DNA from: Prodigiosinella aquatilis
Lineage (GTDB): Bacteria; Pseudomonadota; Gammaproteobacteria; Enterobacterales; Enterobacteriaceae
DNA length: 64,000 nucleotides
Assembly: GCA_030388725.1 (NCBI GenBank)
Contig: CP128857.1
Span: 3,348,001 to 3,412,000, forward strand
Direction: 5' to 3'
This document shows positions 27,609 to 36,380 of the stretch, one piece after another; within the stretch, counting starts at the first letter, position 1; each line of letters begins with the position of its first letter. The position numbers were made by a program, and so were the translations under genes. The notes beneath the pieces are model-generated. The model was not told the origin of the DNA. It searched no databases and was given only the letters and a program-made list of their open reading frames with translations.

Positions 27609-28874
27609 ATGTCTTTCCTCCATTTTATTGTAAACGATGTGCTTGGCCAAGCGTCAATATTAATATCGCTCATTGCCATGATTGGGCTTATTGCCCTTAA
27701 AAAAAGCCCAGGGCAAGTCATAACCGGGACACTGAAAACCTTGTTGGGTTTTCTAATTATACTTGCTGGTGCCAATATCATTGTTAATGCGCTTAATTTT
27801 CTGGGTGAAATATTCCAGAAGGGATTCAACATGCGCGGCGTTGTTACCGATGTCGGATCGATTGCCGGTATTGCACAACAAACTCTCGGGCGTGAAACTG
27901 CATTGATTATGGTTTTGGCTTTCATAGTAAATATATTAATCGCCAGATTCACAAGATTTAAATATATATTTCTGACCGGTCAGGCTTCGCTTTGGATGGC
28001 AACCGTCTGCTCCGTGATTGGCTATATGGGGGGATTACGCGGCACAGAGCTTATTATTATCGGCGGTGTAATTGCTGGCACAATGGCCGTCGGTATGCCC
28101 GTACTGGCGCAACCTATCGTGCGGAAAATAACCGGGTCGAATGATTTTGCGCTTGGTCATTTCTGTACTATCGGCTACATCATTCAGGCCGGGGTCGCCA
28201 AACTGACCGGGAATGCTGAAAAGAGTACGGAAGATTTTGAACTTCCCCAGGCATTTTCCTTCTTGCAGGATACCTATCTTTCGATGATGGTAGTGATGAT
28301 CCCGATCTATATCATCCCGGCCATCGCCGCAGGTCCGATCGTGGTTGCGCCTTTCGCTAATAACGTCAATTATCTGGTCTATTCTTTCCTGCAATCCGTG
28401 CAGTTTGTGGTCGGTGTTTATGTCCTGCTGTCGGGTGTCAGGTTATTGCTGGCTGAAATAGTCCCCGCGTTTCGCGGCATCGCCCTTCGTATCGTGCCGA
28501 ACGCGATTCCAGCACTCGATTGTCCGGTGCTATTCCCCTATGCCCCTAACGCCGTGATCATCGGTTTTATTTCCACCACTATTGGATCAATTATCGGTAT
28601 GTTCTTCTTCCCGGTTATCGGCCTGGCCATGATTTTACCGGGCATGTTGACCAACTTCTTTGCGGGCGGCACTGCGGGGATATTTGCCAATGCCGTGGGT
28701 GGGCGCCGGGGGGCGATTATTGGCGGTATCTTCCACGGGCTGTTTATTACGCTATTGCCCGCCCTGCTTCTGCCACTGCTTGGCAAGTTTGGGTTATCCA
28801 ATGTGACGTTCAGCGACTCCGATGTCATCAGCGTCGGCCTGATATTCGGCCACATTCTTAACCTATTCCATTAA
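27609..28874 (+). CDS. PTS EIIC permease, UlaA (ascorbate) type
   Basis: A 421-residue integral membrane permease with about ten hydrophobic segments. The N-terminal FIVNDVLGQASILISLIAMI and the central ALGHFCTIGYIIQAGVAKL, followed by Gly-rich membrane loops, are typical of the UlaA/SgaT family. The ATG at 27609 has an AGGGGA ribosome site. It transports and, with EIIB, phosphorylates the substrate. The substrate need not be ascorbate: the operon has an aldolase and a kinase and none of the UlaG/D/E/F enzymes. Confidence 0.9.
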   Translation: MSFLHFIVNDVLGQASILISLIAMIGLIALKKSPGQVITGTLKTLLGFLIILAGANIIVNALNFLGEIFQKGFNMRGVVTDVGSIAGIAQQTLGRETALIMVLAFIVNILIARFTRFKYIFLTGQASLWMATVCSVIGYMGGLRGTELIIIGGVIAGTMAVGMPVLAQPIVRKITGSNDFALGHFCTIGYIIQAGVAKLTGNAEKSTEDFELPQAFSFLQDTYLSMMVVMIPIYIIPAIAAGPIVVAPFANNVNYLVYSFLQSVQFVVGVYVLLSGVRLLLAEIVPAFRGIALRIVPNAIPALDCPVLFPYAPNAVIIGFISTTIGSIIGMFFFPVIGLAMILPGMLTNFFAGGTAGIFANAVGGRRGAIIGGIFHGLFITLLPALLLPLLGKFGLSNVTFSDSDVISVGLIFGHILNLFH

Positions 28875-28893
28875 TCATAAATCTGGAGGAGGT

Positions 28894-29199
28894 ATGGTTA
28901 CACCAATAGAGACCATTATGGCGCAAGATCTTACGCCACAGGATCGCGCTAATGCCCTCAATGAACTGGGGAGGCATTTTCATGAACAACAAGAGATGGA
29001 TGCGGCGATTGCATGCTGGGAACAGAGTATAGCCTGTTATGGGAAACCCGGTTTTGCACAGGCGCAGTTAATGAAAGCTTATAACGCGAAACGCCGTCAA
29101 TGTTCAGAAGCAGGTGATGCAAAAGGGTTGGAAGATTACTCAACCAAGATTGATATGCTAATGCAGAAAAGTAAAGATGCCATTCGTTATGGATACTGA
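28894..29199 (+). CDS. Small helical (TPR-like) protein of the PTS operon
   Basis: A 101-residue protein, 19 bases after the EIIC gene with a GGAGGAGG-type ribosome site, so it belongs to the operon. The part ALNELGRHFHEQQEMDAAIACWEQSI has the spacing of a tetratricopeptide helix pair. No membrane segment or signal peptide is seen. I do not recognise a named family; a helper role for the PTS or aldolase is a guess from position. A strong hairpin follows. Confidence 0.7.
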   Translation: MVTPIETIMAQDLTPQDRANALNELGRHFHEQQEMDAAIACWEQSIACYGKPGFAQAQLMKAYNAKRRQCSEAGDAKGLEDYSTKIDMLMQKSKDAIRYGY

Positions 29200-29211
29200 T
29201 TCCCGTGGATA

Positions 29212-29249
29212 GTAGAGAGGCCAACCATGGTCAGCCTCTCTACGCTTTT
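29212..29249 (+). terminator. Terminator of the PTS operon, shared with a convergent gene
   Basis: The inverted repeat GTAGAGAGGC (29212-29221) and GCCTCTCTAC (29234-29243) gives a 10-bp stem followed by GCTTTTC. It sits between the PTS operon and the convergent stefin-like gene. Confidence 0.8.
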
Positions 29250-29522
29250 CTATGGTAAGACTTTATCAATGTGGGTGATATGTGCATCCCCATCCAGGGG
29301 CTTATAAATATAGATTATTACAACATTGGTTTTTGCTTTTGGATAAAGCCCAACAGCCTCAGAGAGAAAACAATAATTTCTCCCTGAAACGGCTTGGGTG
29401 GCAACAAGCAGTGGCGTATATTTTACGCCCAATAAATGTACGACAACTGAATCGAATAAAGCCATATCAACCGCATCAAGTTTATGAAAACCACTCCACT
29501 CACCAACCATTTGATCTGACAT
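29250..29522 (-). CDS. Stefin-like (cystatin-type) small protein
   Basis: A 90-residue protein with features of type 1 cystatins, which inhibit papain-like cysteine proteases. The QxVxG loop is there as TQAVSGRNY, matching TQVVAGTNY of stefins. It is followed at the right distance by IYKPLDG (stefin VFKSLPG) and ITHIDKV. The N-terminal Gly of the inhibitory wedge may be in VGEWSG. There is no signal peptide, so it is cytoplasmic. The ATG at 29522 has an AAGG ribosome site; a GTG three codons up is possible. Fold assignment is by motif; inhibition is untested. Confidence 0.65.
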   Translation of the reverse strand: MSDQMVGEWSGFHKLDAVDMALFDSVVVHLLGVKYTPLLVATQAVSGRNYCFLSEAVGLYPKAKTNVVIIYIYKPLDGDAHITHIDKVLP

Positions 29523-29543
29523 AATATTCACCTTGCTCTACTG

Positions 29544-29730
29544 TATATATCCACTAGATTTCAAGATGCAGGAAGATAGCAAGTAGGCAAACCCCGAGCA
29601 CTTACCTGAGTAAGTGCTCGGCGGTAAGCGGAAATCTGCCTTGAGCCGATTTGAATGCTGATCATAGCGGCCTAGGTAAGGCCGGGCAATCACGCCAACA
29701 CACCTGCAAGGTGCAAAAATAGCGGATATA
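29544..29730. repeat. Intergenic palindromic repeat, copy A (long)
   Basis: It begins TATATATCCACTAGATTTCA and ends with CACCTGCAAGGTGCAAAAAT and GCGGATAT, which form imperfect inverted ends. The inside has a perfect hairpin around GAGCACTTAC / GTAAGTGCTC. This is the type of non-coding palindromic element common in Serratia, Pectobacterium and Dickeya intergenic regions. Two more copies follow. Confidence 0.7.
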
Positions 29731-29748
29731 GTTCATTTGAATAGCCTT

Positions 29749-29876
29749 ATATACCCAAAATAATTCGAAGTGCAGGAAGGCGGCAGGTGAGCGAATCCCG
29801 ATGAGCTTACTCAGATCAGTGATTCGGGTGAGCAAACGCAGCCGACACACCTGCAACTTGAAGTATGACGGATATA
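29749..29876. repeat. Intergenic palindromic repeat, copy B
   Basis: It starts ATATACCCAAAATAATTCGA and ends CAACTTGAAGTATGACGGAT, inverted ends as in copy A and in elements well known from plant-pathogenic enterobacteria. About 128 bases, with no gene. An open frame on the minus strand from 29967 crosses both copies and is taken to be chance. Confidence 0.8.
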
Positions 29877-30126
29877 TCCTGTCAAAGATATTTAAAGCTA
29901 AATAAAGCCTAGTTGTTGAGTTGTCATTCATCAAGTCTACTGTTGATATATCGCACCAAGTCAGCAAAAAAATGAGTAAATTAAAACCATTATTACTTCA
30001 GGTTATTTTAAAGATATATAACCTTATAATTCAATCATGATTAAGATGGTTAATGACCATAAATTTCACACTGACAAGTCACTATGATCCGTTATTAATA
30101 ATAATAGTTGAAAAATATAAATCTAT

Positions 30127-30165
30127 TTATACCCAATGAATTTCAAGAGGCAGGCGATAACCGAA
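30127..30165. repeat. Intergenic palindromic repeat, end fragment C
   Basis: The sequence ATACCCAATGAATTTCAAGA then GGCAGG is one end of the same repeat family as copies A and B. The other end is not seen, so the copy is partial or decayed. Confidence 0.55.
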
Positions 30166-30389
30166 TTACTGAGGACAAACAGCCCGTCAGCAATGTGAAA
30201 GAAAATAGGTGCATGATATGTTCACTACTTTGCCACTACTGGATATACCGGTCTATCAGATTGAAACTCAGAAAACCCGATCAGAATGCGATCATTATCT
30301 GCTGTAAACCAATCTGGCTAATGAAAGTGCCACTCATGTAAACTGGTGGCTTCGTCGGCCCTACCATTACTCTTTCAGGATCAACACCC

Positions 30390-31592
30390 GTGGAAACCTC
30401 ACTGTTCAAATCCCCGACATTTCTGTGTTTCTGGACTGGTCAGATTGCGTCTTCTCTGGCCTTTCAGATGTTAGTCGTGGGGATTGGTTGGCAAATGTAT
30501 GCGCTCACTAACAGCGCATTAAACCTCGGGCTGGTGGGGTTGGCCCAATTTCTGCCGCAGTTGGCTCTGACTCTGTTTGCTGGCCACGCGGTGGACCAGT
30601 ATAACCGGCGACGGATTATTCTGTTTGCCCGGCTGGTGATGGCTGCCACGGTGCTGGTGCTGGCAGTGGGCTGTTTCACACAGACCATCAGTGCGACAAT
30701 GATTTATGCCTGTTCAGCCATACTGGGTGCGACACGGGCTTTTGAGATGCCGGCAACGCAAGCGTTACTGCCTAACCTGATTGAGCCAGGTCTGCTGTCC
30801 CGTGCGCTGGCGCTGATGGCGTCCGCCCGTGAGGCGACCGTCATCGTCGGGCCAGCCCTTGGCGGCCTGATCTACCTATTGGGATCCACCGTCCTGTACA
30901 CCGCCAGCATGGCGTGTTTTCTACTTTCATCCCTGTTCCTGTTCCGGTTGCGTTACACCCATCAGGCACTGGCCAAATCACCGGTCAATCTGAAAACCCT
31001 GTTCAGCGGTATACATTTTATCCGCCGCAATCCAGTAATACTGGGGTCCATATCGTTGGATATGTTTGCGGTATTGCTGGGTGGCGCGACCGCTCTGTTG
31101 CCTATCGTCGCCAAAGATATTCTACATACCGGCTCCTGGGGGCTTGGCCTGTTGCGTTGTGCGCCCGCGCTTGGTGCCGTACTGATGTCCATTTATCTGA
31201 CTCGACACCCTCTGCGTCAGAATGTCGGTAAAATCATGTTTATGGCCGTGGCCCTGTTTGGGCTGGCAACCATCCTATTCGGCTTGTCCAATCAATTGTG
31301 GCTGTCCTTATCCGCGTTGTTGGTGCTGGGCGCTTCCGACATGATTAGCGTGGTGATCCGTTCAACATTGGTTCAACTGGAAACGCCGGATGAAATGCGA
31401 GGCAGAGTCAGCGCGGCCAACTCCATTTTCATCGGCACGTCCAACCAGCTTGGAGAGTTTGAATCCGGCGTCACTGCGGCCTGGCTGGGCGTCGTGCCTG
31501 CCATCGTGCTGGGCGGCATCGGCACCCTGTTGGTGGTGACGCTGTGGATGAAAGGTTTCCCGATGCTGACACAGCGTCAAACGCTGGAATAA
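30390..31592 (+). CDS. MFS transporter, EntS-like exporter family
   Basis: A 400-residue major facilitator protein with about 12 membrane segments. It starts with a GTG at 30390 (VETSLFKSPTFLCFWTGQIA) behind an AGGA ribosome site. The loop between segments 2 and 3, GHAVDQYNRRRI, is the MFS signature, and RSTLVQLETPDEMRGRVSA near segment 10 is the mark of the EntS/MFS_3 group, which exports siderophores, drugs or sugars. It stands alone, convergent with hpaC. Its cargo is unknown. Confidence 0.85.
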   Translation: METSLFKSPTFLCFWTGQIASSLAFQMLVVGIGWQMYALTNSALNLGLVGLAQFLPQLALTLFAGHAVDQYNRRRIILFARLVMAATVLVLAVGCFTQTISATMIYACSAILGATRAFEMPATQALLPNLIEPGLLSRALALMASAREATVIVGPALGGLIYLLGSTVLYTASMACFLLSSLFLFRLRYTHQALAKSPVNLKTLFSGIHFIRRNPVILGSISLDMFAVLLGGATALLPIVAKDILHTGSWGLGLLRCAPALGAVLMSIYLTRHPLRQNVGKIMFMAVALFGLATILFGLSNQLWLSLSALLVLGASDMISVVIRSTLVQLETPDEMRGRVSAANSIFIGTSNQLGEFESGVTAAWLGVVPAIVLGGIGTLLVVTLWMKGFPMLTQRQTLE

Positions 31593-31672
31593 TGTCTACA
31601 GCCCGTAGCACGGCTAATGCCGTAGCCGGTTACCCTGGTTGGCAGTCCCGTAGTATCTCAAAACGCAGTAAA

Positions 31673-31691
31673 CCTGACGATTATCGTCAGG
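31673..31691 (+). terminator. Hairpin between the MFS gene and hpaC
   Basis: CCTGACGA and TCGTCAGG form an 8-bp stem with a TTA loop, about 80 bases after the MFS stop, with a weak T-rich tail (CTTGAGTTT). It may stop transcription from the convergent genes. Confidence 0.5.
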
Positions 31692-31784
31692 CTTGAGTTT
31701 GGTGACAACGCCATATAGCGGTGATAGTGGCGAGGCTACTGCCTTGTGCTTTTCCCGCCACTTTTCATCTCGGGAGTACCTGCG

Positions 31785-32303
31785 TCATGCGGTTACCAGC
31801 GCGTCCTCATGATGGATGGTGTGAAACTGACGTTTAAAGTAAATCAGACCGTGTCCCTCTTCCGCTAGCGTGATGTGCCTGATTTCCAACAAATAGACCT
31901 GATGCGTCCCAATGGACTGAATTTGCTGAATGTTTCCCTCCAGGCTAGCCAGGGACTGGTGCAACACTGGCTGCCCCAGTTCACCATCGTGCCAACCTTC
32001 CAGCAAGAAACGCTGTTCCATGGCAACGTTTGTCATCCCGGCAAAATGGCGTGCCATCTCCTCTTGTTCATGATTCAGCACGTTGACACACATCCTGCCA
32101 TTTTGCTCGAACACCGGGTTCATGGCGCTTTTACGATTGACACAAACCAACAGTGTCGGCGGCGTATCTGTCACCGAACAGACTGCTGTAGCGGTAATAC
32201 CGCAGCGCCCTGCCACTCCTTGAGTGGTGACAATATTAACAGCCGCTGGCAAGCTGGCCATCGCGTCACGGAAACGTAAACGCTGTTGTTCTTCATGAGA
32301 CAT
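31785..32303 (-). CDS. hpaC: 4-hydroxyphenylacetate 3-monooxygenase, reductase component
   Basis: A 172-residue flavin reductase that makes FADH2 for HpaB with NADH. It has the flavin-reductase fold motifs MASLPAAVNIVTTQGVAG at the N-terminus, GITATAVCSVTDTPPTLLVC, and the C-terminal LEIRHITL. The length fits E. coli HpaC. It starts 12 bases after hpaB and is the last gene of the hpa region, as in E. coli. Confidence 0.95.
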   Translation of the reverse strand: MSHEEQQRLRFRDAMASLPAAVNIVTTQGVAGRCGITATAVCSVTDTPPTLLVCVNRKSAMNPVFEQNGRMCVNVLNHEQEEMARHFAGMTNVAMEQRFLLEGWHDGELGQPVLHQSLASLEGNIQQIQSIGTHQVYLLEIRHITLAEEGHGLIYFKRQFHTIHHEDALVTA

Positions 32304-32315
32304 GGGAACCTCCCG

Positions 32316-33878
32316 TTATTTCAGCAATCGATCAAGCTGGTTGATATCGGTATTGTTGTGAAGATGCGGTATGGTCCAGCCGTCGCGGTCATAATCCGCC
32401 AGACAGCGCTCTACCATATCCATCATGCTCTTCATGTTGCCGGAACCCTGTGCGTGACGCAGGCATTGCAGACGGACTTCATCCTGACTACCGGCATAGT
32501 TGATTTCATAGAGTTCATGGCGACCACCAAATTCGCTGCCCATGGCATCCCACATCAGTTTGAGGATCTTGATCCGCTGCTCGTGATCCATCCCATTGGA
32601 GCCGCGCACATACTGAGCCAGATAGCGGTCGATTTCTGGGTTGTTCAGGTCACGTACACTGGATGGAAGATAGATCAGGCCACTGGTGACATTACTCTCA
32701 ATGATGTTTTTGATTTTGCTGTAAGCCATCGGCGCCAGCACCCGATAGGTCTGCATTGCCTGCATATCCGGTAACCAGGCACCATTCTTCCAGTCCTTGG
32801 CTTCAGCCCACATGGCATCACTCAATGACCAGAACAGATTGCGCCACGCCACGACTTCCCCCAAGGCAGCCTGTACGCCTCGGAACTCCAACACACCGGT
32901 ACACTCCAGGCTTTTCTGAAACAACGCGGTGATAAAATCGAGTTTCACCGCCAGACGCACACACGCCTGCATCGGATAGAGACGGGCAAATCCTGCTTCC
33001 ACACTCCAGCGACGACAACGATCAAAATCGCGATAGATCAGTACGTTCTCCCACGGGATCAACACCTTATCCAGCACCAGAATCGCGTCGTTTTCATCAA
33101 AGCGGCTAGAGAGCGGGTAGTCAAACGGTGTACCGGTAACGCCAGCGACCAGTTCATAGGATGCGCGGGAAATCAGCTTCACACCATCAGCATCCATCGG
33201 AGCGATAAACATCAGGGCAAAACCAGGATCGTCCCCCATCACCTGCGCGGAACCAAAGCCAATGAAGTTGTAGTGGGTCAACGCCGAATTGGTGGCGACA
33301 ACCTTGGCGCCACTGACGATGATGCCTGCATCGGTCTCTTTCTCCACCTGCACATACACATCTTTCACCTCATCCGCCGGTTTATGGCGGTCGATGGGTG
33401 GGTTGACGATAGCGTGGTTAAAATAAAGACCGGCTTCCTGAATGCGTTTGTACCAGGTACGCGCGTTGTCCGCATATTCGCCATAAAATTCCGGGTTGGC
33501 ACCCAGTGAGCAACCAAAAGCCGCTTTGTAGTCAGGCGTGCGCCCCATCCAGCCGTAGCTAAGGCGTGACCAATCCGCAATAGCATCGCGCTGTTGACGA
33601 ATCTCTTCAGCCGAACGGGCAAAACGGAACGTGCGGTGAGTGTAACCGCCGTTACCCGTATCCGTTTGCCAGCACAGGTTGTCATGTGTTTCCGGTGCAT
33701 GCAGCGCGTCATATAAGGCAGCGACAGAACCTGCGGCATTACGGAACGCTGGGTGTGTGGTGACGTCTTTCACCCGCTCGCCGTAAATATAAATTTCACG
33801 CCCATCCTGTAGGCTCTTTAAATACTCGTCACCGGTAAACGGTCGATTGGTGGCAGCGCGATGTGCTTCAGGCTTCAT
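32316..33878 (-). CDS. hpaB: 4-hydroxyphenylacetate 3-monooxygenase, oxygenase component
   Basis: This FADH2-dependent enzyme hydroxylates 4-hydroxyphenylacetate to 3,4-dihydroxyphenylacetate, the entry step of the pathway. The ATG at 33878 gives 520 residues starting MKPEAHRAATNRPFTGDEYL, the E. coli start and length; the reading from 33923 is too long. The acyl-CoA-dehydrogenase-like fold is intact (YGWMGRTPDYK; GVTGTPFDYPLSSRFDENDA). It forms the last unit with hpaC, and the gap to hpaA (33879-34112) should hold its promoter. Confidence 0.96.
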   Translation of the reverse strand: MKPEAHRAATNRPFTGDEYLKSLQDGREIYIYGERVKDVTTHPAFRNAAGSVAALYDALHAPETHDNLCWQTDTGNGGYTHRTFRFARSAEEIRQQRDAIADWSRLSYGWMGRTPDYKAAFGCSLGANPEFYGEYADNARTWYKRIQEAGLYFNHAIVNPPIDRHKPADEVKDVYVQVEKETDAGIIVSGAKVVATNSALTHYNFIGFGSAQVMGDDPGFALMFIAPMDADGVKLISRASYELVAGVTGTPFDYPLSSRFDENDAILVLDKVLIPWENVLIYRDFDRCRRWSVEAGFARLYPMQACVRLAVKLDFITALFQKSLECTGVLEFRGVQAALGEVVAWRNLFWSLSDAMWAEAKDWKNGAWLPDMQAMQTYRVLAPMAYSKIKNIIESNVTSGLIYLPSSVRDLNNPEIDRYLAQYVRGSNGMDHEQRIKILKLMWDAMGSEFGGRHELYEINYAGSQDEVRLQCLRHAQGSGNMKSMMDMVERCLADYDRDGWTIPHLHNNTDINQLDRLLK

Positions 33879-34112
33879 ATCTACCTCATGTCTTCTCAGT
33901 AAAAAGGAACAAACAACGGCCAATTTGTTAATTCGATGTTTGTTTTCTGTTAACCGATTTAACCGCTGTACAGGACCAGGAGGAAGAGACGTTTCAGGCG
34001 ATTACCGGTACTTTTCACCAGGATTAAACGATAGATATGTAATTTGCGATCGGGATCAAAAGTAATAAAAAAGAACAGCGGGTTAACCAACCAGAACCGC
34101 CCGGCGCAAGAC

Positions 34113-34997
34113 TCAGCGATGGCGATATTTACTTGGCGCACAACCTTCCATTCGATTAAAAAACCGTGCGAAATAGGCCGGATCTTTATAACCCAGCGTG
34201 AAAGCAATTTGATGAACGCTTTGCGAGCTATACAGCAATAGACGCTTTGCATCGCGCAGTACACGTTCAAAAATCAGGCGCTTAGGAGGTTGATTGGCAA
34301 AACGCTTACACAACTCCGTCAGGCGTGACTCACTGATGCCCAAATGCTGCGAATAATCGGACACTGTAAAGTGATCACGGAAATGATCGTCAACCAGACG
34401 ATTGAAACGCTGGAACAGCTTCATTTCTCCACGCACACTACAAACGGAATGATCATTGGGAGGAGCCTCCCGCAGCAATAACGTAAATATCGCCAGCGCC
34501 AGTGAGGATAGTAGTGTGTCGCGCCCTGGCTGTTGATGTTGAAACTCATGGGCTATCAGCGGCCAATAATGATTCAACGCCTCCAATGTTTGTGGCGACG
34601 ACTCCAACGACAGGCAAATGCCTCGCATATTAATGGCACTACCACTACCCGGCCATAATGTCTCTATCAACGGCCAGATCAGCTCCTGCCGCACCGTTAA
34701 AACATGACCATCACTATCCGGCTCGGTGAAAAACGCATGGGGCACTGAGGGGGGAGTCAACACAAACAACGGTGCTTTTACTGCATAAAAATGATCCTCC
34801 AGTTGCAGGGTAATTTCCCCCGTTGCCAGAAAATGCAGTTGAAAATAACGATCATGCCAGTGTGGGCGCATATCGCGCCCAAAAAACGCTGCCAGACGGG
34901 CAAAGGTTTCATAATGAACATCATCATTACCGTAACGGGCATCGTACTCTTTGCTGATATCGATATTTTCAAAGTGTTGCGGCATTGTTGTCGGCAT
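34113..34997 (-). CDS. hpaA: AraC-family activator of hpaBC
   Basis: A protein of about 294 residues with an N-terminal cupin sensor (HWHDRYFQLHFLATGEITLQ) and two C-terminal AraC helix-turn-helix motifs (SDYSQHLGISESRLTELCKR; VHQIAFTLGYKDPAYFARFF). It activates hpaBC in response to 4-hydroxyphenylacetate. The ATG at 34997 (MPTTMPQHFENIDISKEY) fits the family start; it overlaps the end of hpaX by 29 bases. It sits between hpaX and hpaB as in E. coli. Confidence 0.93.
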   Translation of the reverse strand: MPTTMPQHFENIDISKEYDARYGNDDVHYETFARLAAFFGRDMRPHWHDRYFQLHFLATGEITLQLEDHFYAVKAPLFVLTPPSVPHAFFTEPDSDGHVLTVRQELIWPLIETLWPGSGSAINMRGICLSLESSPQTLEALNHYWPLIAHEFQHQQPGRDTLLSSLALAIFTLLLREAPPNDHSVCSVRGEMKLFQRFNRLVDDHFRDHFTVSDYSQHLGISESRLTELCKRFANQPPKRLIFERVLRDAKRLLLYSSQSVHQIAFTLGYKDPAYFARFFNRMEGCAPSKYRHR

Positions 34998-36363
34998 TAT
35001 CGCTACCTCCCACATTGCGTGTAGACAACATCACCGTCTGCGTTTGCGGCCTTCCTGCAGACATCGGAATGCGTGATACCACCAACGCCCCGACGACGAG
35101 CAATCCGGCGACAAACCATAGTCCGGAATTGAAGCTGCCGGTGGCATCACGCAGGATACCGATCAGCAAAGGACTGAGTGCAGACCCGACATTACCGACA
35201 GCATTAATCACCGCCAGCGCTACCGCGCGTGCTTTGAAACTGATCACCTGGTCCGGCGTGGTCCAGAAGATCGCCATGGCGGTGAACGATCCTGCCGAAG
35301 CCATGATAATGCCCAGCAACTGCACCATATTGTGCGAAGTGGCGGAAGCCAGCAGCCAACCGGCGGCGGCAAACAGATATGGCACGATGGTGTGGCGTTT
35401 GCGCTCTTTCAAGCGATCGGAACGTCGGCTCCACCAGACCATACCGAGAATAGTGCAGAATTGCGGAATGGCCGCGAGCAGGCCAATGACGATATTGCTA
35501 CTCCCTCGATTAAAACTTTGCAGGATCTGCGGCGTCCAGATGTTAATGGCGCTTAGGGTATTGGTCAGGCAAAAATAAGCCAGCGTGTACATTAATACCG
35601 TCGGGGTCAACACATCCCGCCACATACGGCGCGATACATGTGGCGTCGGCGCTACCGTCTCCCGTTCCTGGTCGATCATGTTCTGTAGTGCCTGTTTTTC
35701 CTCTTTGTCCAGCCACTTGGCCTGGGCCGGTTTATCGTCCAGAAAGAACCAGGTAACCACACCGAGGATCAGCGACGGGCCGCCTTCCAGCATGAATAAC
35801 CATTGCCAGCCTTTCAGGTTCATTACGCCGTCCAGCGCGAGGATATATCCAGATAATATCGATCCCACCATCATGGTAACCGGCATGGCAATCATAAATA
35901 ACGCATTGGCACGAGCACGATAGTAAGCGGGAAACCACCAGGTCAGATAGACCAGAATACCGGGTAGAAAGCCCGCTTCGGTGATCCCCACCAGCATACG
36001 CAGTACATAGAGTGTATGCGGACTGGAGGCGAACATTGTGCAGGTGGAAGCGATCCCCCACAGCACCATGATGGTCGCAATCCAGCGGCGTGCACCGACA
36101 ATTCCCAGCATCACATTGCTGGGAATACCGCACAGCACATAGGTCACATAAAACAGTGTGGTCGCCAGGCCAAACATGGTGGAGGTCAACCCCAGTTCTT
36201 TGCCCATGGTCAGACCGGCAAAACCAATGTTGATGCGATCAAGAAAGGAGAAAACAAACAGCACGAACAAAAAGACAATTAAACGTCTGAATAACTTTTT
36301 AATGACCCGTTGTTCAATGCCGGACAACTCTTCTCTGTTTTCATGTTGCATTAACGTTGTCAT
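34969..36363 (-). CDS. hpaX: 4-hydroxyphenylacetate permease (MFS)
   Basis: A 464-residue MFS symporter of the anion:cation group with 12 membrane segments. Key parts are FSFLDRINIGFAGLTMGKEL in the first segment region and LVGITEAGFLPGILVYLTWW in the fourth, as in HpaX and tartrate/galactarate carriers. It imports 4-hydroxyphenylacetate. It follows hpaI by 17 bases and overlaps hpaA. Confidence 0.93.
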   Translation of the reverse strand: MTTLMQHENREELSGIEQRVIKKLFRRLIVFLFVLFVFSFLDRINIGFAGLTMGKELGLTSTMFGLATTLFYVTYVLCGIPSNVMLGIVGARRWIATIMVLWGIASTCTMFASSPHTLYVLRMLVGITEAGFLPGILVYLTWWFPAYYRARANALFMIAMPVTMMVGSILSGYILALDGVMNLKGWQWLFMLEGGPSLILGVVTWFFLDDKPAQAKWLDKEEKQALQNMIDQERETVAPTPHVSRRMWRDVLTPTVLMYTLAYFCLTNTLSAINIWTPQILQSFNRGSSNIVIGLLAAIPQFCTILGMVWWSRRSDRLKERKRHTIVPYLFAAAGWLLASATSHNMVQLLGIIMASAGSFTAMAIFWTTPDQVISFKARAVALAVINAVGNVGSALSPLLIGILRDATGSFNSGLWFVAGLLVVGALVVSRIPMSAGRPQTQTVMLSTRNVGGSDNADNNAATL

Positions 36364-36380
36364 GGTTTTCTCCCTTGTGC

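Noticed and set aside
29662..29967. Minus-strand open frame of 101 residues
   Set aside because: It runs across two palindromic repeat copies, which explains the frame.
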